64,000 bases of DNA, taken from positions 129,001 through 193,000 of the forward strand of contig OY987272.1 of NCBI GenBank assembly GCA_963920665.1, written 5' to 3'. This document shows, one piece after another, positions 10,874 through 22,985 of this stretch (its first letter is position 1; each line of letters begins with the position of its first letter). The DNA comes from Straminergon stramineum. Lineage: Eukaryota > Streptophyta > Bryopsida > Hypnales > Calliergonaceae. Below the pieces are notes generated by a model. That model saw only the letters and a program-made list of their open reading frames with translations, searched no databases and was not told where the DNA came from. The position numbers were made by a program, and so were the translations under genes.

Positions 10874-11028
10874 TTCAAGTTGATGCCACTTGAATTTCTC
10901 TGGATTCCTTCTAGAGTTTTATAGTAGTAGGGTGGCTTTGAGTTGAACTAATGTCGACTTGAATCTACATCGACTTGAATTTCTGTGGACTTGTAAGCCC
11001 ACAAGAATTCAACTTGATGCCATTCAAA
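10874..11028. repeat. Cluster of palindrome copies and half-sites
   Basis: There is a 21-nt copy at 10,874-10,894 (TTCAAGT, 7 nt, ACTTGAA), half-sites near 10,941-10,979 (gttgaac, cgacttgaat twice) and a degenerate copy at 11,008-11,028. Confidence 0.6.
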
Positions 11029-11349
11029 GTTTATAATAGCTACAACTACATTAGTGCAATAGTGATCCTAGAACAAGTTTAGGGAAAATAGCAAAATGTT
11101 CATTTTTGGAAGATTTTTTTGGAATTTAACATGGAGGGCACAAAAAATTAAGTAGAAATTAAGCAAAAATTTATCTAGTTCTAGGATTGTTGCAGCATAA
11201 GGAAGTCATAAATCTTTAAATCAAATAAAATGTAGACAGAGGAAATCGACAACAAGAAGCACCTTCATAACTCTTACCAACCCTAAATGACAAGTGAAAC
11301 TTGGAAACACTGAAAACAATAATCATATGCAAAAAAAGAAGCAACTTAC

Positions 11350-12280
11350 CGTCTTTTTGAGCAAATGTTCAAATTCCTGTCACGCTCCTGTGGCTTCACA
11401 TTCTTCTACTGATTCACTAAGAAGATTGAACGGACCACAATCTAAAATGCCACATTGAAGACAATGAGGTTCATCACAATGGTAATGCGAAGTAGCAAAA
11501 AAGAATGCGTATACACAAAAGAATGCACCTACACAACTTAAATGTGGACCATAGAACTTGTCGTCTACCTATGGAAGCAAACAAAAAAGTGCATAGATGA
11601 ACACTGCAATGAGTATCTACAACAAGTTGGAGCTAAGCAACCAAAACTCCTAAACCCTACCAAATGTGGAAACACGCAAGGGAATGCATTGTACAAATTG
11701 AAAGCAAAGAGTAGAGCAAGCTAGCATATAGGAACGACATCTAGAAGTGGAAATTGTGCAAGGAAAAACAACACGATGCACTCTACATTTCAATGTACAA
11801 ATGCATAGACTACCAGAATTGAAGTATGCCCTTACAACAAAGAACTCCAACAACAAAGAAAAGGAAAGAGAAGATAGAAATTGAACTTACAAGGGCGAAG
11901 AAGCACCTGAAGGCTTTGCGACACCGCTTCTAAACCCGAACTTCTGCAACCCTAGACCTCCAAGTTCATAGTTCCGCCAACAAAGTACCTCGCCTCACAG
12001 CTTTGGTTCCAAAACTCAAAGAATGGAAGAGAACCTGCATAGAAATCTTGCAAACAAAAATCGCAACATAAAAGAGAAAGATCTGGAAAAAACAGAAACT
12101 GAAAAGCACAAGCACAAGCACAAGCGTGGAAATGAGAAGCAAGCAAGAAGCACGAGTTTGGAATGACGGAGTAGACGGGAACAAGCATTCTTGGGAAACC
12201 CTAAACCTACGGGGTACCCTATACGCGTGTGGTACTTTGAAGCACCTTTTTTTTTTAAATTCATGTACTTTTTCATCCAA
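11350..12280 (-). promoter_or_regulatory. Probable 5' leader exons and promoter side of minus-strand gene
   Basis: The minus strand here is C/T-rich with donor-like sites (CTT|gtaagttc near 11,893 and ACG|gtaagttg near 11,350). It shares the feel of a plant 5' untranslated leader followed by introns. A short stretch 'gcttgtgcttgtgcttttcagttt' resembles 'gcgtttgtgcttgtcttcagtttt' in the plus-strand leader at 18,120. I cannot place a TATA box or start site with certainty, and no convincing coding frame joins this to the ATG at 10,353. Confidence 0.35.
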
Positions 12281-12359
12281 ATTTGGCTACTTCATCCACC
12301 TTTTCAATAGAAATGGAAATGTTCTTGTGAAAAAAGATTTCTTTTATCTGGCATAAAGT

Positions 12360-13149
12360 ATACATTCATTTTGAAAATTCTTAAGTAGAAGTAGGCCCAA
12401 CATTACAAGGAGAACGGAATCATCAATACATGGCTTGAACATGGGTCCCTAAATGAAAGCTGAACATGTGGACATAAATGCAATCTTCTAGGAAAAAGAA
12501 TTTTTAAGTTTCATTTGAATATTTCAAAGATTTAGATTCAACAAAAAACTTCACTTGACCATGCACATCCACTACATGCTCGAATAAATCACTCAGCCCC
12601 TTACTGCCTTTGCCCACTTGCATATTTATAGATTTTTTCTTCTTACAGTGGCCTTAAATATTGATTGGCTTAATTTCTCTCCCAAGACTATTCACATTGA
12701 CCATTTTATGTAGGGTTTGACTTTGGCATAGTTTTTCTCTAAATCAAAAGTTCCTTTCACGTATGGAAAGAAAACTTGAAGAATGACAAGAGAAAGATAT
12801 AGAAGACTATTCAATTTTGGGGGGCATTTTGGAATTATGAAAAGCAAAGTAAACCTTGTCATCTTGTCCATTTTTTTCTCTTGGAAGTTTGTGAAAATTG
12901 AGTTACAAAATGGATCCTATACACATTATTCTTTATTAAAAAGATAAATAGATACTATAATTGGAGTACCTGCAAAAACACATGCTTCATAATTACTTTC
13001 ACAATACTAATGTAAATGAAATTAACCAATCTCTCTATATTTTGACCAAAATTTATTCTATAAGGAATCGATTAAAGAAATTATTTCAAACTTTAATTTG
13101 TGCTTTTTCTATGCATGAGCTTAATTGTTCTGAATTTTTTTTCCCAATC
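12360..13149. other. Spacer, nothing recognised
   Basis: AT-rich sequence between the two divergent leaders, with only short open frames and no recognised repeat. Confidence 0.35.
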
Positions 13150-14800
13150 ATCGATTAAAATCTTAATTATATTCCCATGAATGGAATTTGTTTTTCCATC
13201 CTAAAATGAAATTTCCAAAAATCTTGCTAAAAACTAAGATCGTAGGGACCTAATCAAACCTTGAGTTGTCTCCCAAGGGAACACTTGGGACATTTGGATT
13301 AAGGGGTTGATGAAAATAGAACAAGTAAAAGATTTTTGAACAAAAATCAGTCCACCTAGTAAAATTGAGGAATTAAAGAAGTTGTGAAATCAATTGGAGT
13401 CAATTTTTTAAGATGACCGCATTCAAATGGAAATTAAAAAAATCTTGTTATGACTTCCACAACAATTAACTTTCATATGGCTGTTTTTGTTTAGAATTTT
13501 GAAGAACTATTGTAAGCGAGACAAAGTTTTAGGGTAAAAGAGAAATTTGTATTAGTATGGCAATTACATTTGTTTGATGATTTAAAAAAATTTGAAGGGC
13601 ACTTTTGAAGGGTAACTACGAAAATAAAATTCTTTACTTTCCCCCCAAAAGGTAAAGGATTTGATTTGTGTGAGGTTTTGAAAGGCCTATATGTACCATA
13701 ATTGAAGACTCTTAAGCTTACTATTATATCTCATTTTCCAATGTTCAACAAAATTTGCCAATTTCACTTCATTTCAAATCCAGAAATTTGTCTTTTCATT
13801 ATCTATTTCCTTGGGAAATGTTCCCAACAAGTTCAGTAAAGCTTGTTCTTGTTTTTCAACATTTTGAATTTAACCCCTAAAAGACCAAGGTGATTTTCCT
13901 ATCAAAACACACTCAAAACTATCATTTCTATTGCAAAGAGAAAAGAACATTAAAAATTATTCTTTTTTGCATATCCAATTGTAAGATCTTATACTAGACT
14001 AGTATATGAATACATGGAAGAAATTTCACTTACTTTGACCGTGCAGATTGCAAGATATATGCATTTAAAGTGAAGAAAACAAGCTTTTTTGCACCTTGTT
14101 TGACTAGATTTTTTGGCTTTGAATCTTTGTAGTTCAATTTTTTTGCATTCTGGATTTTAATTTTCTACTTATTTATGTTAAGTAGTTGAGTTAAGGGTTC
14201 TACAAAAAAAATTTGGAAAAAAATCACTTAATTTTCACTCATTAAAAAATTATTAAGAAGAGGTGGGTCCAAGATTGAAGAAAAAACTAAATTGTTAATA
14301 CCTTTTAGATGGAATTGAATCCCAATAATCCCAATGGTGAGATTGTTCTAGAAAGAGAATCTAACCTTGCCTGACATTTTTTTTAGGAAAATTCAAAAAA
14401 TTGCATTCAAAAATGAATTCCACAAGTTATTTTTTCTAGAAGATGCTTAGATTGCCCAAAAAACTAAGATTGTCCATAACTTTCTCACTACTAGTCCAAA
14501 TTGAATGAAACAAAGCTTCACATGTAGAAAAAAATATAATCTTTGAGAAAAAAATTTGAAAAAAATTATTTTGACTTTATGAGATTTTTTTTGTCTAGCC
14601 TGCCAAACTCCATTTTTGCTTATTATGCCATAACTTTTGTTCCCAAGCATCAATTAAAATAAAAAAAATATTTTTTCACAAAGATCTTGTGAAAATACAC
14701 AACCTCAAAAAATTCCAAAAATTGAGACAGTAGGAACCTACCTGGACTGAAATAGTCCCCCAAGGGGACAAGTGGTCCTTTAGGGGTTAAACATGGAAGT
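13150..14800. repeat. Diverged repeat family with 'aggggttaa' end
   Basis: Positions 13,150-13,310 and 14,630-14,795 are diverged direct copies. Both have 'gtaggaacct', then 'cccaagggaacacttgg' or 'cccaaggggacaagtgg', then 'aggggtt'. Positions 14,405-14,580 are the inverted counterpart of 23,835-23,985, sharing 'tctagaagatgct', 'attgtccataa', 'cttcacatgta' and 'aatctttgag'. These look like old nested transposon pieces in the spacer. Confidence 0.55.
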
Positions 14801-15159
14801 TTTCATATAGAATTTTTTTTAGTTTCTATGAAGAAAAAATATTACATTTCAACCATTGCAACATGCATTGCATAATGAATATTATAGCTCTTCATTTCTC
14901 TAATTTGAAGTTCTTTGAAAGTGCATTTTAGTATGCTCATAGATTATTTTATTGGTCATGTCACCTCTAACTCCTAAGAACTAGTATATGCAAATTGTAA
15001 ATACATTGTGGGGAGGCACACTATACTAAAGATAGGAAAAGTATATTTCTATTGTTATGAAGTACAAACACCCAAAAGCGTCCTTCTTTCCATTCATCTA
15101 GAGTATAGGTCTATAAACTAAACCCTACGTTTTTTATGATTTTTTTTTCAATTCACATT
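14801..15159. other. Spacer, nothing recognised
   Basis: AT-rich, with no gene or repeat recognised. Confidence 0.35.
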
Positions 15160-15279
15160 CTACCAATTAGACTATTAGAAAGTTTAGTATAAAAAATAGA
15201 GTTCAATGTGGTCCTAAATCTACCAATTAGACTATTAGAAAATTCACTTTTAAGAAAATAGAGTTCAATGTGGTCCTCA
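15160..15279. repeat. 60-bp tandem duplication
   Basis: 'taccaattagactattagaa' occurs at 15,161 and again exactly 60 bp later, followed in each by 'atagagttcaatgtggtcct'. The two units are nearly identical, so the duplication is recent compared with its surroundings. Confidence 0.8.
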
Positions 15280-17650
15280 ATCATTACAAAACTTATGATT
15301 ATGTTGAACATTTACAACTTCTTAGTTCTATGTCTATGGGGAACCCTATACCATTCCATGACTTTTGGAAATTACATTTTCTTCACCCAAATACATGGTT
15401 GGTTGAATTCCTTTTCCACATTTTGAATTTTGCCAAAGAATGGAAGACTTTGATTGGAACAACCCTATTAATTACCTTTGCATTTTTGGATTTGGACCTA
15501 AACCTCAAAGTTCATTATTGTGCAACAACTAGGTATTTGAAATCATCGAATATATTTTTTGTCACACCTTCAATACACAAAGCCACATTCATTATTTAGA
15601 AGTTTTGATTCTATAACCACTTCATTTGCACATACCATGGCGTGACTTTGGCTTTAGTGAATTTTCTTTTCTTTTCACGTAAACTAAACGTAAATTGTTT
15701 TTACTCATATCAATGAATTGCGATTTTGATTTTCTAGTCTTGTAATTATTTCAGCACTCATAATTTTTTTGTTATGACTAAAATGTCATGTCCTTTAACA
15801 TTTCTGAGAATTGTCACTAAACCACCAATGTAATACATGTAATTTTATACCCTATTGACATGCATATACAGAAGAAAGAGCATGTTCGCCAAATATTTAT
15901 AACCCCTTGAGCATTGAACCTTCATTAGGAAAAATTTAAATTGGAAAAGAATATGTCGAATGAAGACACATCTTTAGTAAGGATGGAAAAATAAAGCTTT
16001 AATTCATAGTAAACCTTGTCCACAAATTTTGTACCATTATAAGTGCATATTGCCGCACTCCAACAACTTCTATCCTTTATGAATGCACAAACATTGAATG
16101 CCGCATAACACTTAAGAGATAATGGAGTGGTGCATGGGGATTAAACATCATTGATAAAGATAACTTGGAAGTGAAAGATAATCATCAACCTCATTTTACA
16201 TGATCTTCTATATAAATTTGGAAATTCCAAAATGTAGCCCTACTCATTATGTAATGAAGTACATACTTTTACATATTCTTATACATCAAATGCATATACT
16301 CAATGCAATTCCAAATTCCACATATTAGATACTTGAGCATTTATACTTTTTAGATTTGTTTAGGCATACAATTGCAGAACATATCATTGAATAGGCTCTT
16401 GGAAAAAAAGAACCTAAACATAAATATTATAATTGACATTGGAAATTAATGCCCCAAAACTATAGCATGTAAAGAACATCATATGACCTCAATCTAGATT
16501 GAAACTTATTGAAATTTACTTATATAATATGGAAACTTACTACCTATGTGTGAATGTAATTTTCCTCCAATCGGTGTCGAGGAGCTAAAGTTATGGCACA
16601 CTCAGACAACCAAAAGTTGAACTCCATTGGTACCAAAAAAATTCTAGGAGAACATGAAATGAAATTTTCAATTTGTTATCCTTAACCACTTTAACCCTTA
16701 ACCCCTAAATGCCCAAGGCACCAGATTTTGGTGTTTTAGGGTCTTTGAAATTAAGTAGAGCCCAACAAAATTGCTATTATTATTAGTTTGTATTTGTGGA
16801 AAACTCTTTTTAAAGTTTATTTTTAGGATTAAAAAAGCTAATCTTAAAAATGAAGGCTTATGATTTTTCTATTCAATCTTTTGTGCAAGGATGCCCATTG
16901 CAATTTTGGCCTCCAATAGTGTTGAGGGCTATTGGAAGTGAGCCTCAAATACATGAGATGTTCGAGTAAAAATCACATGAGAATTGTAGTTAAGAAAATC
17001 ATAGAATACATTTCGGACAATTGTAAATTAATTGGGGTTGTGCATGCTAAGCCCTATAATCTCATAATTTTTTAGTGACCAACTTTTTAGAGTTGACATG
17101 CACAAAGAGAATTGATAAATTTTCAGACTTTTAACACCCACATTATCAATCATTATAATATGTCAATCCGTATGTGATATTGTTATGTTTTGGTTTCCTA
17201 TGTGATCTCCTAACATGTCTAGTTTGAATTTGTACGGTTACAATTAAAAAAAATTGGTATACCTTAGGAAAATGTTCATTTATGGTATAATTTAGAACAA
17301 ATTTCAAGAAGCTCCAAACAGGCCTTGGGCATTTAGGGGTTAAACCCTCTACCCTAAACCCTTAAACTTTTAAACTGTATACCATATACCCTAAGAAAGA
17401 AAAAAACAACAACCCTCAAACCCTATAGTAGCAACTCATGCCATAGTAGTGCATGAACTGACAATGCACGTAGTCCACCCACATAGATTGAGCATATGTC
17501 TTTCCTAAAGTTATTTTTAACATTTGTAAAAAGTGGTCTAAAATTCCTTCCGAAATCCTTGGACAGATAAGTGGAGCATTTGAAAGGCTAATTGAAAAAA
17601 GTGTATAGCTACATTATGTTTAGGCACATGCATTTGGATAGCTAGCTAAA
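15280..17650. other. Spacer with old repeat fragments, no gene
   Basis: Open frames are short and unconvincing (for example 15,270-15,599). Fragments of the 'aacccctaaatg.ccaagg' motif lie at about 16,695 (plus) and 17,325 (minus). Positions 17,338-17,370 contain telomere-like 'ccctaaaccc' text. Confidence 0.4.
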
Positions 17651-17889
17651 GCAAGAATGCGGCCACTTTCCAGAATGAGAGTTTTCTCTTACATTAATGA
17701 GGAATATGGCTACTTTTTCGAAACAAACTATTCCCTAATAAAAATAACCCATGACTATAGCCAACTACTGGAAAGTTGTCCAGAAAAACCGAGCGGTCCC
17801 ACATGTGCCTTAATCGGAATCACTGAAGTTTGCACATTGGATGCAAGTCTCTTAAAATATGTGTGGTCCATGCGTGGATGACCGTTTCA

Positions 17890-18232
17890 ATGCCCCTCCA
17901 ACTTCTCCCACAGAGATTCTCCCGCCTACGAGCTTTGTTGTATCCAACTTCTCCCACAGAGACTCTCCCGCCTACGAGCTTTGCTGTGTCCACTCTCGAG
18001 CGAAAGACTACACCATTCTCTTCCTCATTTCTTGATCGTTCTCTGGTATCTTGTGTTCGCGTTCTATGTTTCAGACGTTGCGTTTGTGCTAGTGTGGAGT
18101 GCGCCTTTGGAGTTTGCCATTGCGTTTGTGCTTGTCTTCAGTTTTCCTACGATCAGCTACTCGGTAGTTCCACAATTTTCTTGTCCGTCCTAAACACTTG
18201 ATCCTTCAAGCTGTGCCATCTCTTCGTAGGTT
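17890..18232 (+). promoter_or_regulatory. Probable 5' leader exon of transposase gene
   Basis: This GC-richer, C/T-rich segment ends at a donor-like CGTAG|gttttc. A putative 1.4-kb intron with three 21-nt palindromes follows, and then the acceptor gtgcag just before the transposase ATG. This mirrors the organisation of the minus-strand leader. It appears non-coding. Confidence 0.35.
17898..17989 (+). repeat. 46-bp tandem duplication in leader
   Basis: 'ccaacttctcccacagaga' starts at 17,898 and 17,944, and each unit continues 'ctcccgcctacgagctttg'. There are two nearly identical units within the probable leader of the plus-strand transposase gene. Confidence 0.8.
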
Positions 18233-18581
18233 TTCTTCAAATGCACATGACCATGATAGTACTCTCTGTTGCTATGGGGACGTCTGGAATACCTTGCAGG
18301 ATCATTGTTTTTAGTAGCCGCCTGAACATTCTTTTCATATCAATAGAGTTGAAAGTAGTGTGTGTATTACATATTGATTCACATAATTTTATCGAGTACT
18401 ATGAAGTTTCTTTCCAGTGCAATTGTGGAGTTTGGCTTCCACAATTGGTTCTGTGCGTGAATTGAGAACAGGACAATTCCCGTAAAATGCGTTGAATTTT
18501 GGAGAATTCATATCCACAGGATTGCACTTCAATTGAACTACAATAATGGAAATGATAGTGGGGACAAAACCCGATGCATTA

Positions 18582-18602
18582 TTCAAGTCGATTCGACTTG
18601 AA
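18582..18602. repeat. 21-nt palindrome, perfect, transposase 5' intron
   Basis: It has arms TTCAAGT and ACTTGAA around CGATTCG, and is a near-perfect palindrome. Confidence 0.8.
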
Positions 18603-18670
18603 TTAGAAGAACTTCAGAAAAATGTATCCCTATTTACTGATTAGAAATATCAGTAATTGTATTACTGAGG

Positions 18671-18691
18671 TTCAACTCAAGTTGAGTTGAA
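18671..18691. repeat. 21-nt palindrome, transposase 5' intron
   Basis: It has arms TTCAACT and AGTTGAA around CAAGTTG, 89 bp (start to start) from the previous copy. Confidence 0.8.
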
Positions 18692-19529
18692 TCAGAGAAG
18701 TCAATAGTTGGCCAAATCGAAGAGGTCCTCCACAATAGGTGAAAGTATTAGTGTAAAATTGATACGTGAGCGAGATGTAGTGAAAATCACTACTTGATTG
18801 AATACTGGACCTAAACCGTAATTTAACTTCGAGTGACTTGGATTCTTGAGAAGATATAAAATGTCTCCGGTTCAATAAAAAGTCTTTGATATTCTATAAC
18901 AGGGTTGTTCTATCGAACGCATTTTGGGGTTCAGGTGTCGAGTTGTTCGTCTGACATCGCATGTCGTATAAGACAAGTGTCACATACACTAGACAATTTT
19001 GTCGCATTAGGCCTTATCCTAGCAACAAAGACAATTTGAAATCTCCCTTTATTTATGATCCATAATTTAGAATGTAATAAGTGATTATTAAATTGAGACA
19101 CTTCAATAAAATGAAACTCAAATATGTCAAGATTAGAAATAGAAAGAGCTTTATTTGAAAGTCAACCTTAGAGTTGACTTTATTAGACGGACAAGGGGTC
19201 TACTAGATGTGTTGGATGTTGTGTTCGTTATGTTGTTGAGTTGTTCGGCCGAACAACCATGCTCTATAAGGTAGAAAAACATTGGAGTTTTATGACTGTA
19301 ATTTAATGAGTCTTAAAGATGGTCTATGTATAAATTATTTTGAAGATTATGGGTTCATCTGACAGGACCTTAATAGAAAAAAGTACTTGCAGGATTCAAT
19401 CTTTATAGTAGACTAAATTGGGTGAATGTAGTGTTTCATAATTGATCTCTCTCAATGATGTGATTGGTCTGATTTATGATGATGAGAACAATTCATTGTC
19501 AACTATAGTGTTATATGTTTCTGTGAGAA

Positions 19530-19550
19530 ATCAACTCGATTCGAGTTGAC
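19530..19550. repeat. 21-nt palindrome, transposase 5' intron
   Basis: It reads TCAACTCGATTCGAGTTGA with one flanking base mutated on each side, about 100 bp upstream of the transposase exon. Confidence 0.75.
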
Positions 19551-19652
19551 TTATCATATGCTAGTATGCTACTATATATTGTAGCTATTATTTGATTTGG
19601 TGAATATTTCCATTGAGGTATTTGACTGTCTTCGAATGATTGTGCAGGTATC

Positions 19653-22464
19653 ATGGATGTTTTAGTTGATCCGACACGGGAGTACTCCTCCAATGAAGGG
19701 GATGTTGAGATCGTTCCTGAAGTGACTCTAGAGATTCTTGACTGCGAAGGCATCCACCAACATCTTTGGAGCACAAGGGTTGTCACCCTTCTAAATGCCA
19801 CTGGTTGACCAGTGGCAGAGGAATAGTTCACAGCATGAACTCCGACTTAGTGCAAGGTTATGATGGTCCCTTAGGAGATGCTTTTGTTGCCGTCTGGATT
19901 TCAAAGTCTTTACACATTGAAGATGTTCCAAAGGATTGGAGGTACTCTCTCCATGCATGGCCCATTCAGCAGGTGTACTTCAATGGGGCTAGCATCCGTG
20001 ATCACAAACTTCGTGACAACCACAACTATCGACAAGTTAGACTATTACAACCATCTTCTTTGCAAGCTAGACCATACACAAGCTCGATCAGGAATCCTCC
20101 TCCTCAAGCTTGTATGAAGTCCAAGGAATTGCTCACCCAAAAGTCCATCAATTCAATGCCAAGCAAAGTCTGTTGTTCGAACAACTGTGTGCAACCTTTT
20201 CCAAGAGAGAAGATTTAGGCTTTTCGTGAACGCACGTACCATAACTCAAGTTTTGAGTTTCGATACCACATGAAGTTGGATGTTCATAGGTAGGTCCATC
20301 GTGACTCCCAAGAGAAGAGGGTGGTTAGTGTAGAAGGTATTGATGTTTATTTGGCCGCGTGGAGACATATTTCGGGTGTCCCGGAATCTACCTTCCATCG
20401 TTTTTAAGGGTATGCTACTAAAAAAGAACAAGCTCATGTTCACAGTAATTTGGGTATGCAGAAGCTTCGGATGCACACATCACAAGCGACCGCGACATTG
20501 AATTGCATGCTTGAAAAGTCCGCAAACCATATGCCACATCATACACATACTCTTCTAACTAGGGAGAAGGTGGTTTCCATGGGTTTTTTGGCCACCTTCA
20601 AATGGAAGGAGACTATTCCCGAGGTTAACGTAGCGAATGCTGTGTTTGGATTGAAAGAAGTATTGGCTTCAAGCATAAGCAAGATCAAGAAATTGAACTT
20701 CCCCAAGTCTAGTGCTAAGAAGCTTGGAGATAATTTTGCACGTTGTTCAAAGTGTGATAGATTGCAAACTCTAAAAAGAACTGCAACTGTTGGGTTACGA
20801 CGGAAATGGACCCACATTTTGGAGAAACATTTGGCCATAGCTTGAGCACATCAAGATCACTACTATGCAAACCAATACAAGTCTAGTGCATATCCTCACG
20901 AATGCTTGACAATCATGCATTACAAAATGGATCATGCAAAAACTACTTCTCATGTGTTCTCACACAAGAGTAAACAACTTGATGGACAAATGAAACTGCC
21001 GATTTTAGTTACAAGTATGATTGCTCATGGAGTCATGGACATGGGGATGTGCGTTATACACATTATGGTCTTGACATCTTTCTTCATGAATCAAACTACA
21101 CAATGGGGTCATTAGCAAAGTTTTTACGAGATGTTGAACTGCCCCCAAAGTACTCATCTTGCGAATTGTTTGCTAGTTCATGCTTTGCTCCTCTTTTTCA
21201 AGTAGTGCTACAAGGAGCGGACATTTGCAAATTATTGCTTCGGCCACCGCCCGAAGTTGTAATTCTAGCGACTACCCTTCCTTTGGTGTTGAACGTTCAA
21301 ATGGACAATGCAATAGGAGACAATAAGAACAGATTTGTGTTTGCATTTTGGTCCCTTCTTGTTGCTAAGAAAAAATTTCGTGAGGTGTATGTCAGTTTCA
21401 TGTTGGTTGGTTAGACACATGACGACATCGACGTGTTGTTTGGAAGGTGGAGTATGTAGTTGAAAAAAGAGAACTTCCCCACCATCCCATCTCTTATGAA
21501 GTCCTTCATGGATGTGGATTCAGTGCCCACAATTCCTCACTTTATTGAAGAAGTGCCAGATTTCAAAGCTTTCATAGAAAGTTTGATTCTGGAAGGGGAA
21601 GATGCACTTGTTGGCCATACCAAAGCACAATATTTCAAATTTTATCTCAACTCTAAGGGGGTCCCGGTCATGAAGTACAAGAAATACTACACAGATAGTA
21701 ATTGGCTGCCTGAAGAAGTTGGAGGGATAAAATTATGGTGAGAAGACTCCGGAGGGAGGAATCTATGGCCTGGTAGGGAGTCACTGCCTGTTGTATACCT
21801 TCTAATGAGGAGTGTGGATGATATTTACAAGGGAATATATGGGTTCATCAAGTATTGGGAGTCATTATGCGATGAAGATGGAAGTGGTGAGTATAGGAGA
21901 CAGTTCGAGCATTTGGTATTCTATTGGCGGGCGGTGAATGCGGCCTTGAAGGAATCCATCGAACCTTCTACTACATTGGTAGATGGCTTTTGGCCTTCTT
22001 CTCGAGTAGAAACAATAGAGGAGGATGAAATTGATGATGATGGTGAGGTTCGTGAGGAGTTTGCTGAGGATGATGCCTTCGTGGGGCAACTTTGCAATCA
22101 TCCATTGCCATCTTTCCGAGTGGTGCGTGATCTTTTTGAAGGGTACTTAGTCGCCATTCGACCAAGTGATGGTGATACCAAGCTTGTATGGATTGCTAGA
22201 GCCTTGTCTGATCCTTTCACAAATCTAGAGCATCCTAATTGTGTGCTCATTCAATACTTTCGGTCCACATCATGAGAGTGGATTATTCAAGAATCCTATA
22301 CTAGGTGGGATTCCGCCAAAGGATTGCATTGGAAAGTCGATGACACCCAGAATCTGATGTGGAAGGAAACGAATTCTTTGATGACGGCATGGAAGTCAAG
22401 GGTGAAGAATGACACCATAGAGTGTGTCCTCAAAATCCCATCTGCTCAAGTCGATGTTATCAAT
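19653..22464 (+). pseudogene. Decayed transposase, DUF7869-type DDE-like block
   Basis: The exon follows the acceptor gtgcag at 19,648 and has an ATG at 19,653. It ends at the donor AAT|gtaagt (22,464). The middle has CSKCDRLQTLKR (20,750) and then HYKMDHAKT (20,920). The C-terminal part has NVQMDNAIGDNKNRFVFAFW (21,295) and VG-stop-THDDIDVLFGRWSM (21,405), followed by an acidic tail. This order matches plant transposase-like proteins annotated DUF7869, whose three acidic positions probably form an RNase H-type site (recalled family knowledge). Stops at 20,216, 20,291, 20,405, 20,843, 21,457, 21,739 and 22,273 are C-to-T type. The frame also shifts several times, around 19,835, 20,030-20,230 and 21,050. 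At least one 3' exon must follow, but I could not find it. Confidence 0.7.
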
Positions 22465-22985
22465 GTAAGTTTGGCTACGTATAATACTAACTGAGCATTT
22501 ATGAGGTGCTTTAAAGATAGTACCTAGTATTTGAAGCTATGTTTGATAGTTCATGTTTATTACTTTATACCCTACTGTGGTTTTGTTTTGCCTTAACTAT
22601 AATGGATTTTATATGAATTTATATCATGTACTGTAGAGTATATGATATAGATTGGCGTAATATGATTTGATTTTATACATTTCTAGATGGACTATTTTCT
22701 ATATTGTAAGTATGAAGTACTATGTGGAGCAATTGCACTAGAACTCAATAATGAATATATTGATTATTACATTATACACGTACTTGTTTCTATATGTACA
22801 TCATTTTTCCTTTTTATTGACTTTGTAAATTTGTTTTAAAAATATAAGACAATTGAAACAAAATGGTAGTGCATAAGAGCACGTTATATTTTGGTAATGC
22901 ATGAAGCACTTGTCACAGTTTGGGAATGGGGTTGGTTGGTTGTTACAACTTTCTTGCCTGAAAGGCTCACTTAGAAACCCCAAGT
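22465..22985. other. Downstream of transposase, nothing recognised
   Basis: It starts with the intron donor and continues AT-rich. The expected last transposase exon and the element terminus are not recognisable here. Confidence 0.35.

Larger units (their letters stand above)
3175..22464. mobile_element. Candidate large two-gene DNA transposon (decayed)
   Basis: Two divergently oriented, spliced gene remnants flank a 12.3-17.6 kb spacer. The minus-strand gene has ParB-like, methyltransferase-like and FCP1-like parts, and the plus-strand gene is a transposase. The introns of both carry the same 21-nt palindromes (TTCAAST-N7-ASTTGAA), found only between 6.2 and 19.6 kb. Both genes carry C-to-T type nonsense codons. 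I therefore infer one element. I did not find outer terminal inverted repeats or target duplications, so the given limits are those of the gene remnants and not true ends. Two related but separate elements remain possible. Confidence 0.5.

Noticed and set aside
12016..12280. Overlapping open frames near the minus-strand leader
   Set aside because: Two or three frames are open together because the region is C/T-rich; amino acid text is Cys/Phe/Leu-rich without a domain, so I treat it as untranslated leader.
17338..17400. Interstitial telomere array
   Set aside because: Only a few imperfect ccctaaa units; far too short and irregular.
21865..22165. Minus-strand open frames opposite the transposase
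   Set aside because: They are reverse-strand shadows of the acidic transposase tail.
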